This document shows positions 24,101-37,786 of a stretch of 64,000 nucleotides of DNA, in pieces (within the stretch, counting starts at the first letter, position 1; each line of letters opens with the position of its first letter). Source of the stretch: Daldinia sp. FL1419. Taxonomy: Eukaryota > Ascomycota > Sordariomycetes > Xylariales > Hypoxylaceae. The notes beneath the pieces were generated by a model. That model made no database searches. It was not told the origin of the DNA and was given only the letters and a program-made list of their open reading frames with translations. A program made the position numbers and the translations under genes. Location of the stretch: assembly GCA_025201765.1 (NCBI GenBank), contig MU623342.1:372001-436000 (forward strand). Reading direction: 5' to 3'.

Positions 24101-27100
24101 TTGACTGAGTAATGCGTAATGTAGGAGTGCGATGGTTGTGAAGATGTGATGGTGAGATATCTTCGCTGGTGGGATCCTCAGAGATTTATACCTCAGGTAC
24201 TTTCTTAAGATATACTCTTCGCAATATGTGTAAAGATGTATATAGAATAATACATAGCTCGAAGTGTATCTATAGTCGGCCTTGGTGCGTAGATTGAGGT
24301 ATTGCAGGTATGAGTTGGATAATGCCAGTACTGCTGGAAATTCCACGTTTGTTAGGACAACGCCTAGAGCTTCGATGACCAGAGGCGTACCAACTATGTG
24401 ACTCCTATCTTCGGTCAAATATCTGGTTTTCGATAGACCTTCACCCGTGGTTATCCAAAGCGGGTCCTGGGCGTACGAACTCCGCCATCCGGGCAGTAAA
24501 GCGTCCATAGGACAAGTGCCGTCGTAGGAATTCCTCCCAAAGAATAAATTGCAGCATTGCAAGTCACAAGTGAGCATGATGTGGCTTACTTGTGCCTATG
24601 GCTAGGTTTCCAGTTCGGTCTACCATCGTCAGCGCGAGGCGAGCAAGAAGTTACTAGGCAAGTGTCAGCCATAAGGAACGTAATTCGAGACCATAGTCAA
24701 TCATGAATAAACCCATTGGAGAACCCACTATGGACCCGATAGCCGCACGTGAGACAATGATGGGCTATGAAAGTTGGGGGTTAGGTAAAGTACCTAAAGC
24801 TTGATTTGCTAAGATTCGTCTTAGGTATTCTTTTTCTCCTGAGTATATCTTCCATTGAAAACCAGACTCAATTTACTCGGTGGCGCCTCGCTCGGGAAAC
24901 TGTGACCAAGTGACCAAACTGAGCCACCAGGACATTAAATATGAGCTAAGTACCCTATAATATATAACACTTATCTTCGTTCGTAGACTGAATTCGGCGG
25001 GATCCGATCATTCCTGTCCTTGTAGGCAACGATGTTTTTTTGCCCAAATTTACATTTATAGTGGCAGCATTTAGATTGTGTAATACAAATTGCCTGAGGC
25101 AGATTTTGTGCGTCTAGAATGCTTCGATTTATTGCTGTTTGGGGCGAGGCTGTATCTTGAGTAACACGCAGTAGTCAGCGAATGCTAACAAACATGATTT
25201 TCCTATATACTTATTAAATGGAAAAAGACAAACATAAGACCTTGTTGTGTCCCGGAGCCTTGGTCTTAGATGTGAGGCAGTGTTAATCGCGTGTTAAGGT
25301 AAATACGTTTTGGCCAATGAAATAATTGATGGATAGCGAGTTAGGATATAGTCTGCTTGGCATGTTACGTCGTTAGTTCGGTGTGTATAAGTTGAGGTAA
25401 GCATCGCCTACTCACCGAGCCTATGCGAAACCTATAGGTAATAAAAGTCTTGCTAGAACACATAAATTGGTAGTCGGCGAGTGAAAATTTCGGTTACGAT
25501 CGCATCTCAAGAATTGCTGTTACGTTGTTATGGGTGGTTGAATTGGTAATATCTCGAAAATGAATTGATTATATGTATATTTTGGTTGTCTATACTCATG
25601 ATATCGTAGTTAGCATTAAGTATAATCCAAATTTATATCTAAAGTGTGTATTATGTTGAATAAAACGTTACGTAGCTTATTGATTCGTGTTACTTACCCT
25701 TAGGTAACCACTGAGTACCCGGATTCTATACACCATTGAGATCTTTTCGAAGGCCAGTAAGGGGACATGTGCATTTTGGAGACTTAGTTAGCAGTCTAGC
25801 CATAGTAAAATAGATTCCCCTAGACCCGAGTCAACAACCAGAGAAAAGGGGGAGTCGGGACTTTATAGACGAAGCCCTTCAGGCTACCTCGAAGAATTTA
25901 CCCACTTTGATTCCAGCCGCATCACACTATCGTTAAGTGATAGACTCGAGCCGCATGATCCCACACAATTGTGAAAGCCCCACGATTCGGATTTGAGCTG
26001 GGCTATTAGGGTCTTCTATTACAGGCAACGGCCTAGGCGAACGCCGAAACCTTCATGAGTGGGCAAGTTTGTCTTCCGGGGATGCGGTTCTCTCATTCCT
26101 TACGAGGCTCATTCAACCCCATTAGTCGGCTCGACCCGGTTTCTTCTGTGGCTCTTCTCCGCTAATGGGGAATGCCACTGCGTCCCCCAACTAAGGTGTT
26201 TGCCATCGCACTAGAAGATTGTGAGGGTGTTCCCTGAAGGAGATAATTCTTAGTGGAAGAGCAAAGAAAAGTGCTTAGCCCATCGCAAGGTTCACGTCTG
26301 CTGTATTCCTCTATCTATATCTTTATCATCCTCGTAGGAATGCCTCGTGAGTAGCATTTTCATCGGTAGGGGCTTGATGAGGACGGCGATACTAAGGCTG
26401 TTTCCGTACGTAAGCTGGAGTTTTCAAAGAGTCAAGAAACGAGCTTGGAAGCTAGAATGCGAGCCGACAGGAAAATTGTATGTGAGTAGCCAAACTCGGA
26501 TGTCAATTGACGCCAGACTTTAACCAAATGACTATCGTCCTCAATAGCTTCAGCCTTATCGAACTCACTCATGTGTGGGCTTGCGAGGTTTTTCCACTTC
26601 ATATAATACTAAGAAAAGGGGGGGACGAGAGGGGTTAATGGAACCCTGACCCATGATGGATGCACTCTGTGATACCCCCTTATGCACACCACCGAGATGC
26701 GAATATCAATATTATATTCGATGCATGCCGGTGAGTGGTACGGTACGAAGTTTTAGCCATTTACCTAAACTTAGGTGACTACATCGAGATATTCGAGACG
26801 TGTACCTAGATAAGAAAAGGTGTATAAAGGCCAAGACTTGGATGAAGGATGGGTGAAGCTTATCTCCTAAACAGGTCAGAATGTGTTAACAATGTACTTA
26901 ACTCTTAAGTCCTAATATTTTATAGCCTTTAGGTTAGAATGCACTTGTTAGTAGCGGTAGCATCCGCTGGCTATAACTAGCGTCCCAACTAGATTTCCTA
27001 AAAGATCTACAAATAAGAGTTTAAAAGCTTGTGATTAAAGGCACTACCCCGTAGTTGGATAATGGCAATGCCTAAATAGTAGACGGTACTAGCCGTATAG

Positions 27101-29092
27101 ATTCCATAGTACCGATGTAACGCCCCCCCAATGAATCTACCATACTTCAAATTCATTTCTTAGTTGCTCGGTTGCTCGTTATTTCAAATCAAAAGAAAAA
27201 AATTAATAAGATTTTGGCAAGTAATGCTTAACCCCTGCTTAATAGTACGGACTATAATAGAATTCGCTTATATAGCTTCCTACTTAAGGAGGTAGGCGGC
27301 TATACGAACAATTAGGAAAAGAGCAATAACTTGCATTTCCCTTTATAAAGAGAAATAGCTATCGTTCGACTTGAATAGAGAAATGTCCTTAGGGGCTCTT
27401 TAATTTTATCGTTGGTCAACCCTAATAACCATTACGGCTCATAAATCAGATTACAGAAACCCTTTCATACGCTATGAAATACTCTCAGCCCCCTTGATTG
27501 ACAGATCCGGCAGGCCTTTATTTTTTCTCCCAGAATTTCATCTGGATCAGAGAAGGAGGACGACTGAATCATTTCCAAGACATGATATCTTTCCTCTTGG
27601 TGGCCCTTAGGGGCTAGTAGTATTAATCCCTAAACACCCACCATAAAAAGAAAAAGTTCAAGCGAGATAAGACTTAAAGTAGCGGTAATAAGTTGAATTT
27701 ATAGTAAACTTAGTTTTATATACGGAAGTTTATCAGTTTGGCGTGATAGCAAAATATAAGAGGTGTGTTGGGTTATGATCGCTGGTAGTGGACACGATAT
27801 ATAGTCGGGCGGAAGTTTATCGAATAGTCTCAGGAATATGGTACTATTCCCTTACGCAAGGCTTATATACCCCGGGACAAACCGCTCAACACCACACTCC
27901 GTTATTTCCGACTAGCGCATACCATATTTTCAGATTAGCGATTGCAAATATAATAACGGTATAACTATTCATACCCCCGAAAGGGCTCATATTGATAGTT
28001 AATAAAGATGCTTAATTATCAATAGGTTTTTCTGTAGAGCTATACGCCCCCGGGCAACCAAATTCAGGCACGTATGGATTGCGAATTAACATACCTGGTT
28101 AGGAGACTACCCGTTGGTTGAAAGGGTCTATACCAAAAGAACTGGTCACGGTAAACTTAATAAGAAGCGCCAGCTTAGCCTTAGATCATATGCTACGGAA
28201 CAACTGAAGTACTTTGCTCTGCTGTAACAGACTTGAGGGGTTGCTCTCGAAACCAAGATCGGGCAGGGACTTACATTGGCTTCTTCGAGTATCTAAGTTA
28301 TCTTTGATACTAAGAATTAAGGAGATAGTGGTTTGTTCTAGACGCTAACGTCAAAATATAACAGAAACAAAACTGTAAAAGCCATTCAGGAAACAGTGGC
28401 AGATCACACAATAATATCCGAGTATTTATCTTGACATGGTACGTTTTCGGGTTTACCAAATTACACCAGTTAATAAAAGATACTATGTTGCTACATGAGA
28501 AGTTGACTGGCTTAGACCGACGAGTTTACTCGAAAGGCCTGTGGACGCTTCGGGACAAGAGACAGTAACAGTACAATAGTATATTGGCAACTAGCTTACG
28601 TTGATATAGTATATATAGAATAGATGGTAAAGCTACCTAGGTACTTAGAGTAGGTATAATAATGCAAAAAGAAAACGTACAACACCGGGGATTCGCTGGT
28701 CGTCACCGACCCAACTACTGGTCCGGCGGTATCTGGCTTATCTATGGGAGAGCGGACGGGATCCCGAGTTTTCCAGATCCTATGGTCGTACGTGGAAGTC
28801 AGATGGTTTTGTGGTCTTATATGTTGTTCTATTGTGGTCTTCGCCGAGACAACATGAATGCTGTGTAAACGTAACAAGTCCTGCGAGAACTCCGAAGTAA
28901 TATGGACCATATGATTTAAATTTTAGTAATGGGTATATTAGTCCTTTCCCTAGTACTTATTAATTTCGACTATTAATATGTAGTTGATTTATGTGACATA
29001 TGGGCGTTGAGTTACTATCAAGTTATTACGTACAATAGACCAGGATATTACTATGATATCTTTATGCACTTACAGTTACACTGAAATGTACC
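21181..29092. other. long gene-free region of ordinary composition
   Basis: Nearly 8 kb with stops scattered in all frames and no recognised protein. The longest ATG frame (minus strand, 24,089-24,577, 162 codons) has no family resemblance or clear splice structure. Features seen: a run of about 21 T near 21,616, a T-run/A-run inverted repeat near 23,028-23,068, and several ACCTAGGT-type motifs. The region is not strongly AT-rich, so it is not a recent RIP target; it may be old decayed sequence between the HET relic and the large AT block. Confidence 0.5.
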
Positions 29093-29295
29093 TACCATAG
29101 TGGCAGTGGGGGGGTTGTTATAACCATAATAAATTGAAATATAATTTTATATTTAAATAATATTCTTTAACAATTTTTTAAATATATATATTAAAACCAT
29201 TATATATCATTAAAATCATTATATATTATTAAAATCATTTTAAATTATATTTTTATTTCATATCATATAACCATTATACATTATATAATTTTTTT

Positions 29296-29612
29296 ATTTA
29301 ATATAATTATTTTATATTATATATTCCTTTTATATTACACAATTATTTTACATTATACATTCATTTTATATTATACATTTATTTTACATTACACATTTAT
29401 TTTATATTACACATTTATTTTATATTACACATTTATTTTATATTACACAATTATTTTATATTATACATTTATTCTATATTATATAATTATTTTATATTAC
29501 ACATTTATTTTATAATATATAATTATTTTATATTATACATTTATTCTATAATATATAATTATTTTATATTATACATTTATTTTATATTATACATTTATTT
29601 TATATAATATAT
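29296..29612 (+). repeat. 18-bp tandem repeat array
   Basis: About sixteen imperfect units of the form ACACATTTATTTTATATT run head to tail, with variants ending in TATAATTATTTTATATT. The array lies about 200 bp inside the left end of the 25.6-kb block, a subterminal position. Units differ mainly by C/T. Confidence 0.8.
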
Positions 29613-31350
29613 CCAATATATATCTTATATTTGTTCTACCTTAGCCTTTATTTATTTTTTTAAATCCGTTCCATATATATGGTGGAATTATCTTTTATTA
29701 ATATATTATTTGTCTTTATTAATAACATTTAAACCTTATATTTATTAACATATTATAATAATATAAAAATCTAATAACATATAAAAAATTAATAGATTTT
29801 ATTTTATTAATATTATAAAATATAATATATAATAATTTTGTAAGATAATTTTATATTAATATCAGTAAATATACTTCATTTAATAATAATTATATCCAAA
29901 ATAAATGTTTTGCAAAAGTACTATTAATATATATTAAAATAATACTTATTAAAAACATTTAAATATTTATAGGTAATTTTTAAAATTAAAGTCTTTACCC
30001 ATAAATCAAATGATATTAAATCTTATTAAATGCATAATATCTTATATAAACTTTAAATCATTTTTTATATTTTTAAAAATAATCAAAATTATTTACCCTC
30101 TTTTTGTTATTTCAGAAAATCCTCTATTATAAGAGATTTTATAACATATATTAATTAAATAATATTTAATAAAATATTTTTACAAACAATAAAATATATT
30201 AAAAATGAAAATATTTAAAGAAAAGAATTTACCTGCTTTACTTATAACTAATAGATATTCTAAATTACATTGATTATTTTAACATTATCTATTAATATTA
30301 TATATGGTTTAAAAGGTATAATAATTATAATTCCAACAATAAAAAATTTATTTTCCTTTTTTTTTAATATTAATAATTTTAATAAATTATTAATACAATC
30401 AATATTATATAATAAAATTATAACAACAAAAATATAATATTCTTTAAATACCTTAAATACAAATATATAATTAATATGATTAAAATTAATTAAATTATAA
30501 TAATTAATAAAATCACCTCTACTAAAAACAAACCGTGCCCTCAACTCCTTAATCTCCCAAAAGAAAAGTAAATTCATAATTAATATATTCCATATAATTT
30601 TTAACAACTTTTAAAAAAACATTATCTATCATTAAATCCCAATTTATAAACCCATTTAATTATATTATTTAAATTATATCCCATTAAATATTATTTAAAA
30701 CAACTATAATCCTAATAATATATTATTTAAAATTTTACTATAAAAACAGGAAATATTTTGTGATTCTTTATCAATAATGGATCAAAATCTTAAATTAAAT
30801 AGAACGTTATTTAAAATTCATATTATATAATTTAATTAATTACTATAATATTAATATAAATATTAAATTCAAATTTTAAAAATTTTTTTTTAATATCCTT
30901 AACTTCAACTTTATTTTAATCTACTAATTCATTTTTATCAACTTTAAAAAATACTTGTTTAAATAATACAAAACATTTTTTATACAAATTTTATAACTGT
31001 TTTGTTATTCTAGAATCTTTATAAATATATCTGTTCTAAAAAATAAAATAAAATATCAATTACATATTATATTTATTAAAAAAGACTTTTTTAATATTAT
31101 ATTTATTAATTTCCCAAACCTAACATTTATAAAACCTACATTATTAAAAAAACTTTAAATCAATTATTCAAAAATTGGGATAAGGAATAAAAAAAAATAA
31201 AATTATTAATATAAATCTTTTCTTATTAAATTATTACAATTTATTATTTAACTATATTCTTTTATAAAATTTATAAAATAGATTTTAATATAAATATTAA
31301 GCTTAAGGATATTGTTAATATATTATATTAAAATTTTCCCCATTTCTAAA

Positions 31351-31552
31351 ACCAAATTACCTATAATAATCTTATTATTTAGAATTGGATTACCTATAAT
31401 AATCTTATTATTTAAAATTAAATTATTTATTATAATCTTATTATTTGGAATTAGATTATTTATAATAATCTTATTATTTAGAATTAAATTATTTATAATG
31501 GTTTTATTATTTAGAATTGGATTGTTTATAATAATCTTATTATTTAAAATAA
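31351..31552 (+). repeat. 33-bp tandem repeat, about 6 units
   Basis: A 33-bp unit containing TATAATAATCTTATTATTT recurs about six times, differing mostly by A/G and C/T. Because 33 is a multiple of three it creates a spurious open frame with an 11-residue period; I do not regard that as a gene. It sits directly outside the left LTR of copia element 1. Confidence 0.85.
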
Positions 31553-31593
31553 ATATAATTAAACCAACCTGTATTTGTAGGGATTTAAATATA

Positions 31594-31797
31594 TGTTGGT
31601 AGGTACATATGTAAAGTAAAAGTAAGATAATAATAAAGTAAATAACAATAGGGGTGAAATTGGTGTATTATAGTTATTTAAAGAAGAAAGTTATTTAGGA
31701 GAGATAGGTAGGAAACCTATCCTTATATAATAATAAATATATGAGTATTTTTTAAAGATTATATGTTAAATTAAGAATATAAGTTATTCAACTACCA
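31594..31797 (-). repeat. 3' LTR of copia element 1
   Basis: 204 bp, plus strand TGTTGG...CTACCA. Same length as the other three LTRs and differing from them mainly by transitions. It retains more G than its partner LTR at 37,583. Confidence 0.85.
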
Positions 31798-31959
31798 TTC
31801 ACTTTATTTTTTTTTTACAATTATATTATAAATTTAATATTTAATTTTTATTTTATTTATTTTTTTAATTGCAAATTAATCTGGTTATTCTTTATTAATA
31901 TTTATATAACTTTATTTAAGGATATTTTCATTATAATATTTATAAGATTATATATGCCA

Positions 31960-34900
31960 TGGATTTACCAAATATTATTAATTTCCCAATTTTTATATAA
32001 TTGTTATAGGATTATTAAATTAATTATTAATTTTTTTTTATTAATATTACTTATTTAAATAAGATATTAATATAAAAAAAATAAATTAATATATAAAATT
32101 AATAAAACTTTAAATAATAAAAGGTATTTTAAAATAATATTAATTATATAATAAATAATATATCCAATATTAAAACCTTAAATTATTCTATAAATTTTAT
32201 TGACAAATACATTCTAAATAATATATTTACATTTAATAAATGATTAATAAATAATATTATTAGTAATTTAAATTTCATTATTTTAATTAATTAATTCTTT
32301 ATTATTTAATATAATAATATAATTAATTTATAAATTTAAATTTTTATTATTTATAAATAAATTATTAATAAAAATATATAAATATAAATTTTAGGGATTT
32401 AAGTTGATATAATTAAATTTTTGTAATTAATTATTTATTTATCATTTAATTTGAATATTAAGGGCTTTTATTTTTTTGGAACCCGATTTTAAATATTAGG
32501 CTATTATTGAATAATTGAAGGCCACCTTAGGTTAATAAATGGAGGAAATGTACATTCTTTATACTTATTATTTAACAAACTTTTTAATTATATTTAGTAA
32601 TTTTATATCTAATTATTTAAATTTCTTAATTTATTCCTTTTATATAATAATTACATCATAACCCTTTTTATAAATAATAAAATATAAATTATTAAAATCT
32701 TCAATTCTAATATCCAATATCTTCTAAGGGTATGTTTTAATCCTAATTTTAATAAATACCTTATCTTTTATTATTAAAAATTTTATAGTGTTAATATTTA
32801 AAATATTATTTATTTAAAGGCTTATAATTCCAAACAAAATTATATCCATTATTAATAAATATAAATTAAATATTAATAACCTTATATTAAATTCCTATTA
32901 ATAATAATACAAATAAATTTTAAATTAATATATCCCTAACTCAACCAAACCATATAACAATTTAATAATATATAATAATATTTCTTTAAAATATTTATTT
33001 TTTAATTTTATTAATAATTATATAAATATTATTTATTATATAGGTGTTTTAAATTAGATATATACCATAATAATATTCTTTATTATAATTTTTATATTTT
33101 AATATTAAAAAATTGAAATTAAAGTTAGAATAAGGTATTGATTTACTTTTTGGATAATAGGGACATATATTATAATAAATTTTTTATTGGGATTGTTATA
33201 ATTTTGGATAATAAATCTTAATTTTTTATAGGATATTAATATATTCTTTTCTTTTATTTTATAAATTATTTATAATTTAAAGATTATTACTCCTTAATAA
33301 ATTAATATATTATATATTTTAAATTATAAAATCTTTTTATTAAATAATGTATTAAATTTTTTTATATTTAATACTTTATATAATTTTCTTATAGTAACAA
33401 TTTTTCCTATTATGCATAATTAAAACACTAAGATTAAATTATTTCATTTTTTGTTATTAAAGTATAAAATATTAATGTGTAAAAGATTGTTGGTATACAT
33501 AAGATCTTTTTCTGGGATTATTTTATAGTTGTCCGGGTTGAATATGAATTTGGATAATTATACTTAAAATTCCTTAGTAAGTACCAGATTATTCTTAAAT
33601 TAAATATAAAATTTAATGTGGGAACTTTGGAATATAAATATTCTTCCAGATATATTAGATATTATAGTAATGTTTTTGTTGGTAATTATAATAATTTTAT
33701 AAAAGTCTTTTTATTTATCCTTTTTTTAATAAATAAAGACTTTATTATTAATAAGTAAAAATATAAATAATATCTTTATAATATCAGGATTATTATAAAT
33801 ATTAAATATATCTTGAATAAAATGCTATAACTTAATCTTTTTAATTTTAATTATAACCTTTTATATTATTAAGGTATAATGAATTTGGGTAAGTATAGGT
33901 AGTAAATCTATATTAATTTAGGGATAGGCTTTAAAGATAAACAGTATAGAAATTAATCTATTAGGATTAACTATATTATTAATTATTTTTATAATTATTT
34001 ATAGTTGTGTTACCCTTAAATTAAAATCTTAAAATTTATTTATAATTATTTTATAAATTTGGTGGATTGGATTGTAGTATCCTTTTACTTTGTTGATAGA
34101 TTAATGTGTTTTAATTGGTATTTAATAATATATGATTCCAACAATGCATATTTTATTTTGGAATTTTAGGTTATTAAAATTTATTCTTATATTATAAGAA
34201 ATAATATTTGAAGGATTAAGATAAATATTAATTTAATATTTTTTTAATATTTTTTATATTTTTTTGGCTATAATGCCTTTTATGAATTGTGTTATTTAGA
34301 AATTAGTAATAATATTAATTATATATAAGATTAATTATTTTTCCAAATATATAATATTAATAATTATTTTATAATTAAAATTTATATTAAAGTTTTTAAA
34401 AATAAATCTAAATCTTTATAGATTTTTGTCTTTAATTTGGCAATAATAACAAAATTTATTAATTTTTTTAAAATTATTTATATTAATATTATGGTTAATC
34501 TTATTTAAGAGATTATAAAGTTTTTTAATTGTGGAATAATTAAAATAGATGTGTAGGTATTATAATTCCATCTTTATAAAATAGGTAATATTATTTAAAT
34601 AAAATTATAAATATTTCCATTTTTATTTAATATTAATTATTATACTATTCTTATATATTAATTAATTAATAATATTATTAAAATATATTTTTAAATAATT
34701 TATATCCTTAATTAAAAAAAAAATGGTGTATTTAATTTCATAATATAAAAATCTATGTTATTAAATGGAATATTAATTATAATTATATTTAATAATTTGA
34801 TAGAGAATTTATTTCCAAATTTAATATTGATTTTTCTAGTATAGGTATAATTTATCTCAAATTTCCAATTAAAATATTTATTAATAAAAATAAAGTATTA

Positions 34901-35330
34901 TTCTTTATTTATTATCAAAACATAAGTAATTCTAATATTTGGCATAATACTTTAGAATATAATTTTTATATATTAATTTAAGATAAAAATAATATTAATT
35001 TTTTTAATTATTAAGGGAATAAAGGCTATAATACAATGGTGGAATGCTTGGTTAAATAGGTATACTACTACTATAAATTATATATTTTTATTATTTTCTG
35101 ATTTTAAAGCTATATTATAAATATTATTATCCTTTTATTTTAAACTTTAATTTTTAAATTTTTCATAATTTACCAAAAAAATTATATAATTTTTTTTAAA
35201 TATACCACATTTAACTTTCCAATTTTTTCTAATTTTCTTATATTTGGTTTTTAAATATTTAATAAATTAACAACCTTTTTTTTTATATATTTAACATTTA
35301 CATTTCTAAGTCTTTTTAAATTATTTAAAA
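31960..35330 (-). pseudogene. copia gag-pol relic of element 1
   Basis: Counterpart, on the minus strand, of the polyprotein relic in element 2, identified by sequence matching to it rather than independently. Expected order from right to left: zinc-knuckle end of Gag (about 35.2-35.3 kb), protease (about 34.9), integrase (about 34.6-33.7), reverse transcriptase (about 33.6-32.6) and RNase H (about 32.4-32.0). No intact frame remains. Confidence 0.65.
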
Positions 35331-37582
35331 ATATATTTTTTACTTTTATTGTTTTTATGATACTTTTTATTAATATAATTACTATAGGTTTCTTTATTAT
35401 TATTCTTATTAATATTATTAATTACAAATTACTATAATACTTTTATAATTTTATAATTTTGGAAGGATATTTGGAGTTTATTAGTTAGGGTTATAATTAT
35501 CCTTAATAATTCAAAAAGCACATTTTGGAATTGTAATACACCTTAACATACCCTATAAACAATTGTAATAAATTATAATTCTCTTTTATAATTAAAGCCA
35601 AATATTCTCTAATATAACCATAATTTATCAAATAAAATTTATAATATTTCCATATTTATTTTCCCTTAATTTTATTTTTCTACCTTAACACTAAAGAAAA
35701 TAATACTTATCCAATTTTAATAATATTAATTCTTATTTTTTATAATATTGAAATAATATTATAAAATAAAATATATATTAATAAAGCACCAATATTAGAA
35801 AATATTATATAAAAAATAAAAAAATATTTTTCCTATTAATATTAATAAGAACACAATATAGAATTATAATAGATATATACCTACTATAAAATATATTTCC
35901 AAAAAAAACCTAAATTTATTTTCAAAAATATTATATAATTCTTCAATATAATTATTATTGGTATTCCAAATTTTCTTAAAATATCCTACAATAATGGATA
36001 AATATATTTCATTAAGAATATATTCCAAAAGAACCATAAAATAAATTAATATTTATTAATTATTAATAAATATAAAAATTTAACCTTAAAAGATTCCTCC
36101 TTATATAAATAATAATGCTATTAAAAAAAAAAATTGTAATTTCTTATTAATTAATTCCTTTTGCTTGTTTTAATATTTAGGAATAACATTATAATTATAT
36201 ATGGATTATTTAGTGGTAATTTAAAGGGTCTAAAATTATTTTCTAGGGTTGGAAGAAGAAGTTAGACTAATATAAGGCTTATACCATATCCAGGGTTATA
36301 ACTTAAATTATATCCTTATTATATAGGATAGGTAGGGTAAGTTAAAGAGGATGGAAATGGTAATAGTTAGGTAAATATTAGGGATTTTTGTTGAAGAAGG
36401 GGATTAGGAAGGATATTAGGTATTAGTTAATTCCTTTACTAAAATTATTTTAATTAATTAAGAAATTCTTAAATCCTTTGGGAACTGTGATAGAATCCCA
36501 TAAAATAAAAACGAAATAATAATTAGTATAATGGAATTATAATTAAGGAAGAAAGGAATTATAAAATAGATTCTATTTAAATTATTAATAAAATATTAGA
36601 AATAAAAAAAAGATTAAGTGGTAATGGTTATAAAGTAAAAAATATATATTATATAGGATAAGGAAAATTATAAAAAATGGTGTTTAATTATTTTACTTAT
36701 ATGATTTAATAAATAGGTATTTATAAGTTGTAAATTATTAATTATTATTATTATATAGGTGTTATTATTTAAGTAGTTGTTTTTGTGTTGGGATATATTA
36801 ATTTTTTTTTAATATTAATTATTAATATTTTTTATATTAATATATTAAGCTATCTAAACTTTACAATCTCTAATTTATTTAAATTCTATTATAATAATCT
36901 ACTTATAAATATAAAATTACTAAATACTTCTACATAATTAATATTTAATTTTCCCATATAAATATTTCTTTATATTAATACTATTTATAAAGTAATTTTA
37001 ATTAATTTTAATATATTAATAAAATTGTTTATAATAAATTTTTTAAAATATTCCTTATATTTAATTAATATTTTATTAAATATACATACATACAAAGAAT
37101 TTAAATCTATAATTTTAAAATCTTTTATTATCCATAATATCTAAATTATCTTTTATTTAAAGATTATATTTATAAAAATAATATTTATTTATCTTATAAC
37201 CTTATAATTAAATTAATCAACAAATATTATACTTTAAAAAAGTAGATATTTTATTAATTTATAAAATATATCCATACTTTCCACTTAAACAACATCTATA
37301 TTATTAAATAAAATATGACTTTATACTTACATTAAACTTTTTAATTAAGATATTATAAGAATAAATATTAAAAATAAATATAATAATAAAGATAGTAATT
37401 CAAAAAAATATATATTTTAAAAATCAAATAATATTAAATAACAATTATTTATTATAAAAATAATTAGAAGTATAATGCTAATATCACTTATATTATTATA
37501 ATAAAAACTTCTAAATTATTATAATAATAATTCTTCTAACTTTATTAATCTATATTACTAACTATTTAATAATATTAATTAA

Positions 37583-37786
37583 TATTAATAAATATATATA
37601 TAAAATAAAAACAAAATAATAATAAAATAAATAATAATAAGAATAAAATTAATATATTATAATTATTTAAAAAAGAAAGTTATTTAGGAGAAATAGGTGG
37701 GAAACCTATCCTTATATAACAATAAATATATAAGTACTTCTTAAAGGTCATATGCCAGACTGAGGACATAAGTCATTCAACCACCA
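37583..37786 (-). repeat. 5' LTR of copia element 1
   Basis: 204 bp, plus strand TATTAATA...CCACCA. Its right portion (about 37,690-37,786) is nearly unmutated, while its left portion has lost almost all G. The adjacent unmutated patch includes the segment GGGAAACCTATCCTTATATA. Confidence 0.85.

Larger units (their letters stand above)
31594..37786 (-). mobile_element. Ty1/copia LTR retrotransposon, element 1 (RIP-mutated, minus strand)
   Basis: Two directly repeated 204-bp LTRs (31,594-31,797 and 37,583-37,786) bound 6,193 bp. The flanking 5-mers are ATATA on both sides, a candidate target-site duplication though in AT-rich context. The interior matches element 2 in inverted orientation along its length (for example 32,500-32,560 with 49,320-49,390, and 33,480-33,660 with 48,190-48,370). 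Because the coding relics of element 2 read on the plus strand, this element codes on the minus strand; its 5' LTR is therefore the right-hand one. All frames are destroyed by stops consistent with RIP. Confidence 0.85.

Noticed and set aside
24089..24577. 162-codon minus-strand frame
   Set aside because: Has an ATG but no family resemblance, no splice context and no neighbouring gene support; kept only as a candidate within the gene-free region.
30260..30607. 115-codon minus-strand frame in the AT block
   Set aside because: Composition is that of random A/T-rich DNA (Ile, Asn, Lys, Phe) with no motif.
31312..31602. Open frame rich in Ile/Leu with an 11-residue period
   Set aside because: It is produced by a 33-bp tandem repeat in RIP-mutated DNA, not by a gene.
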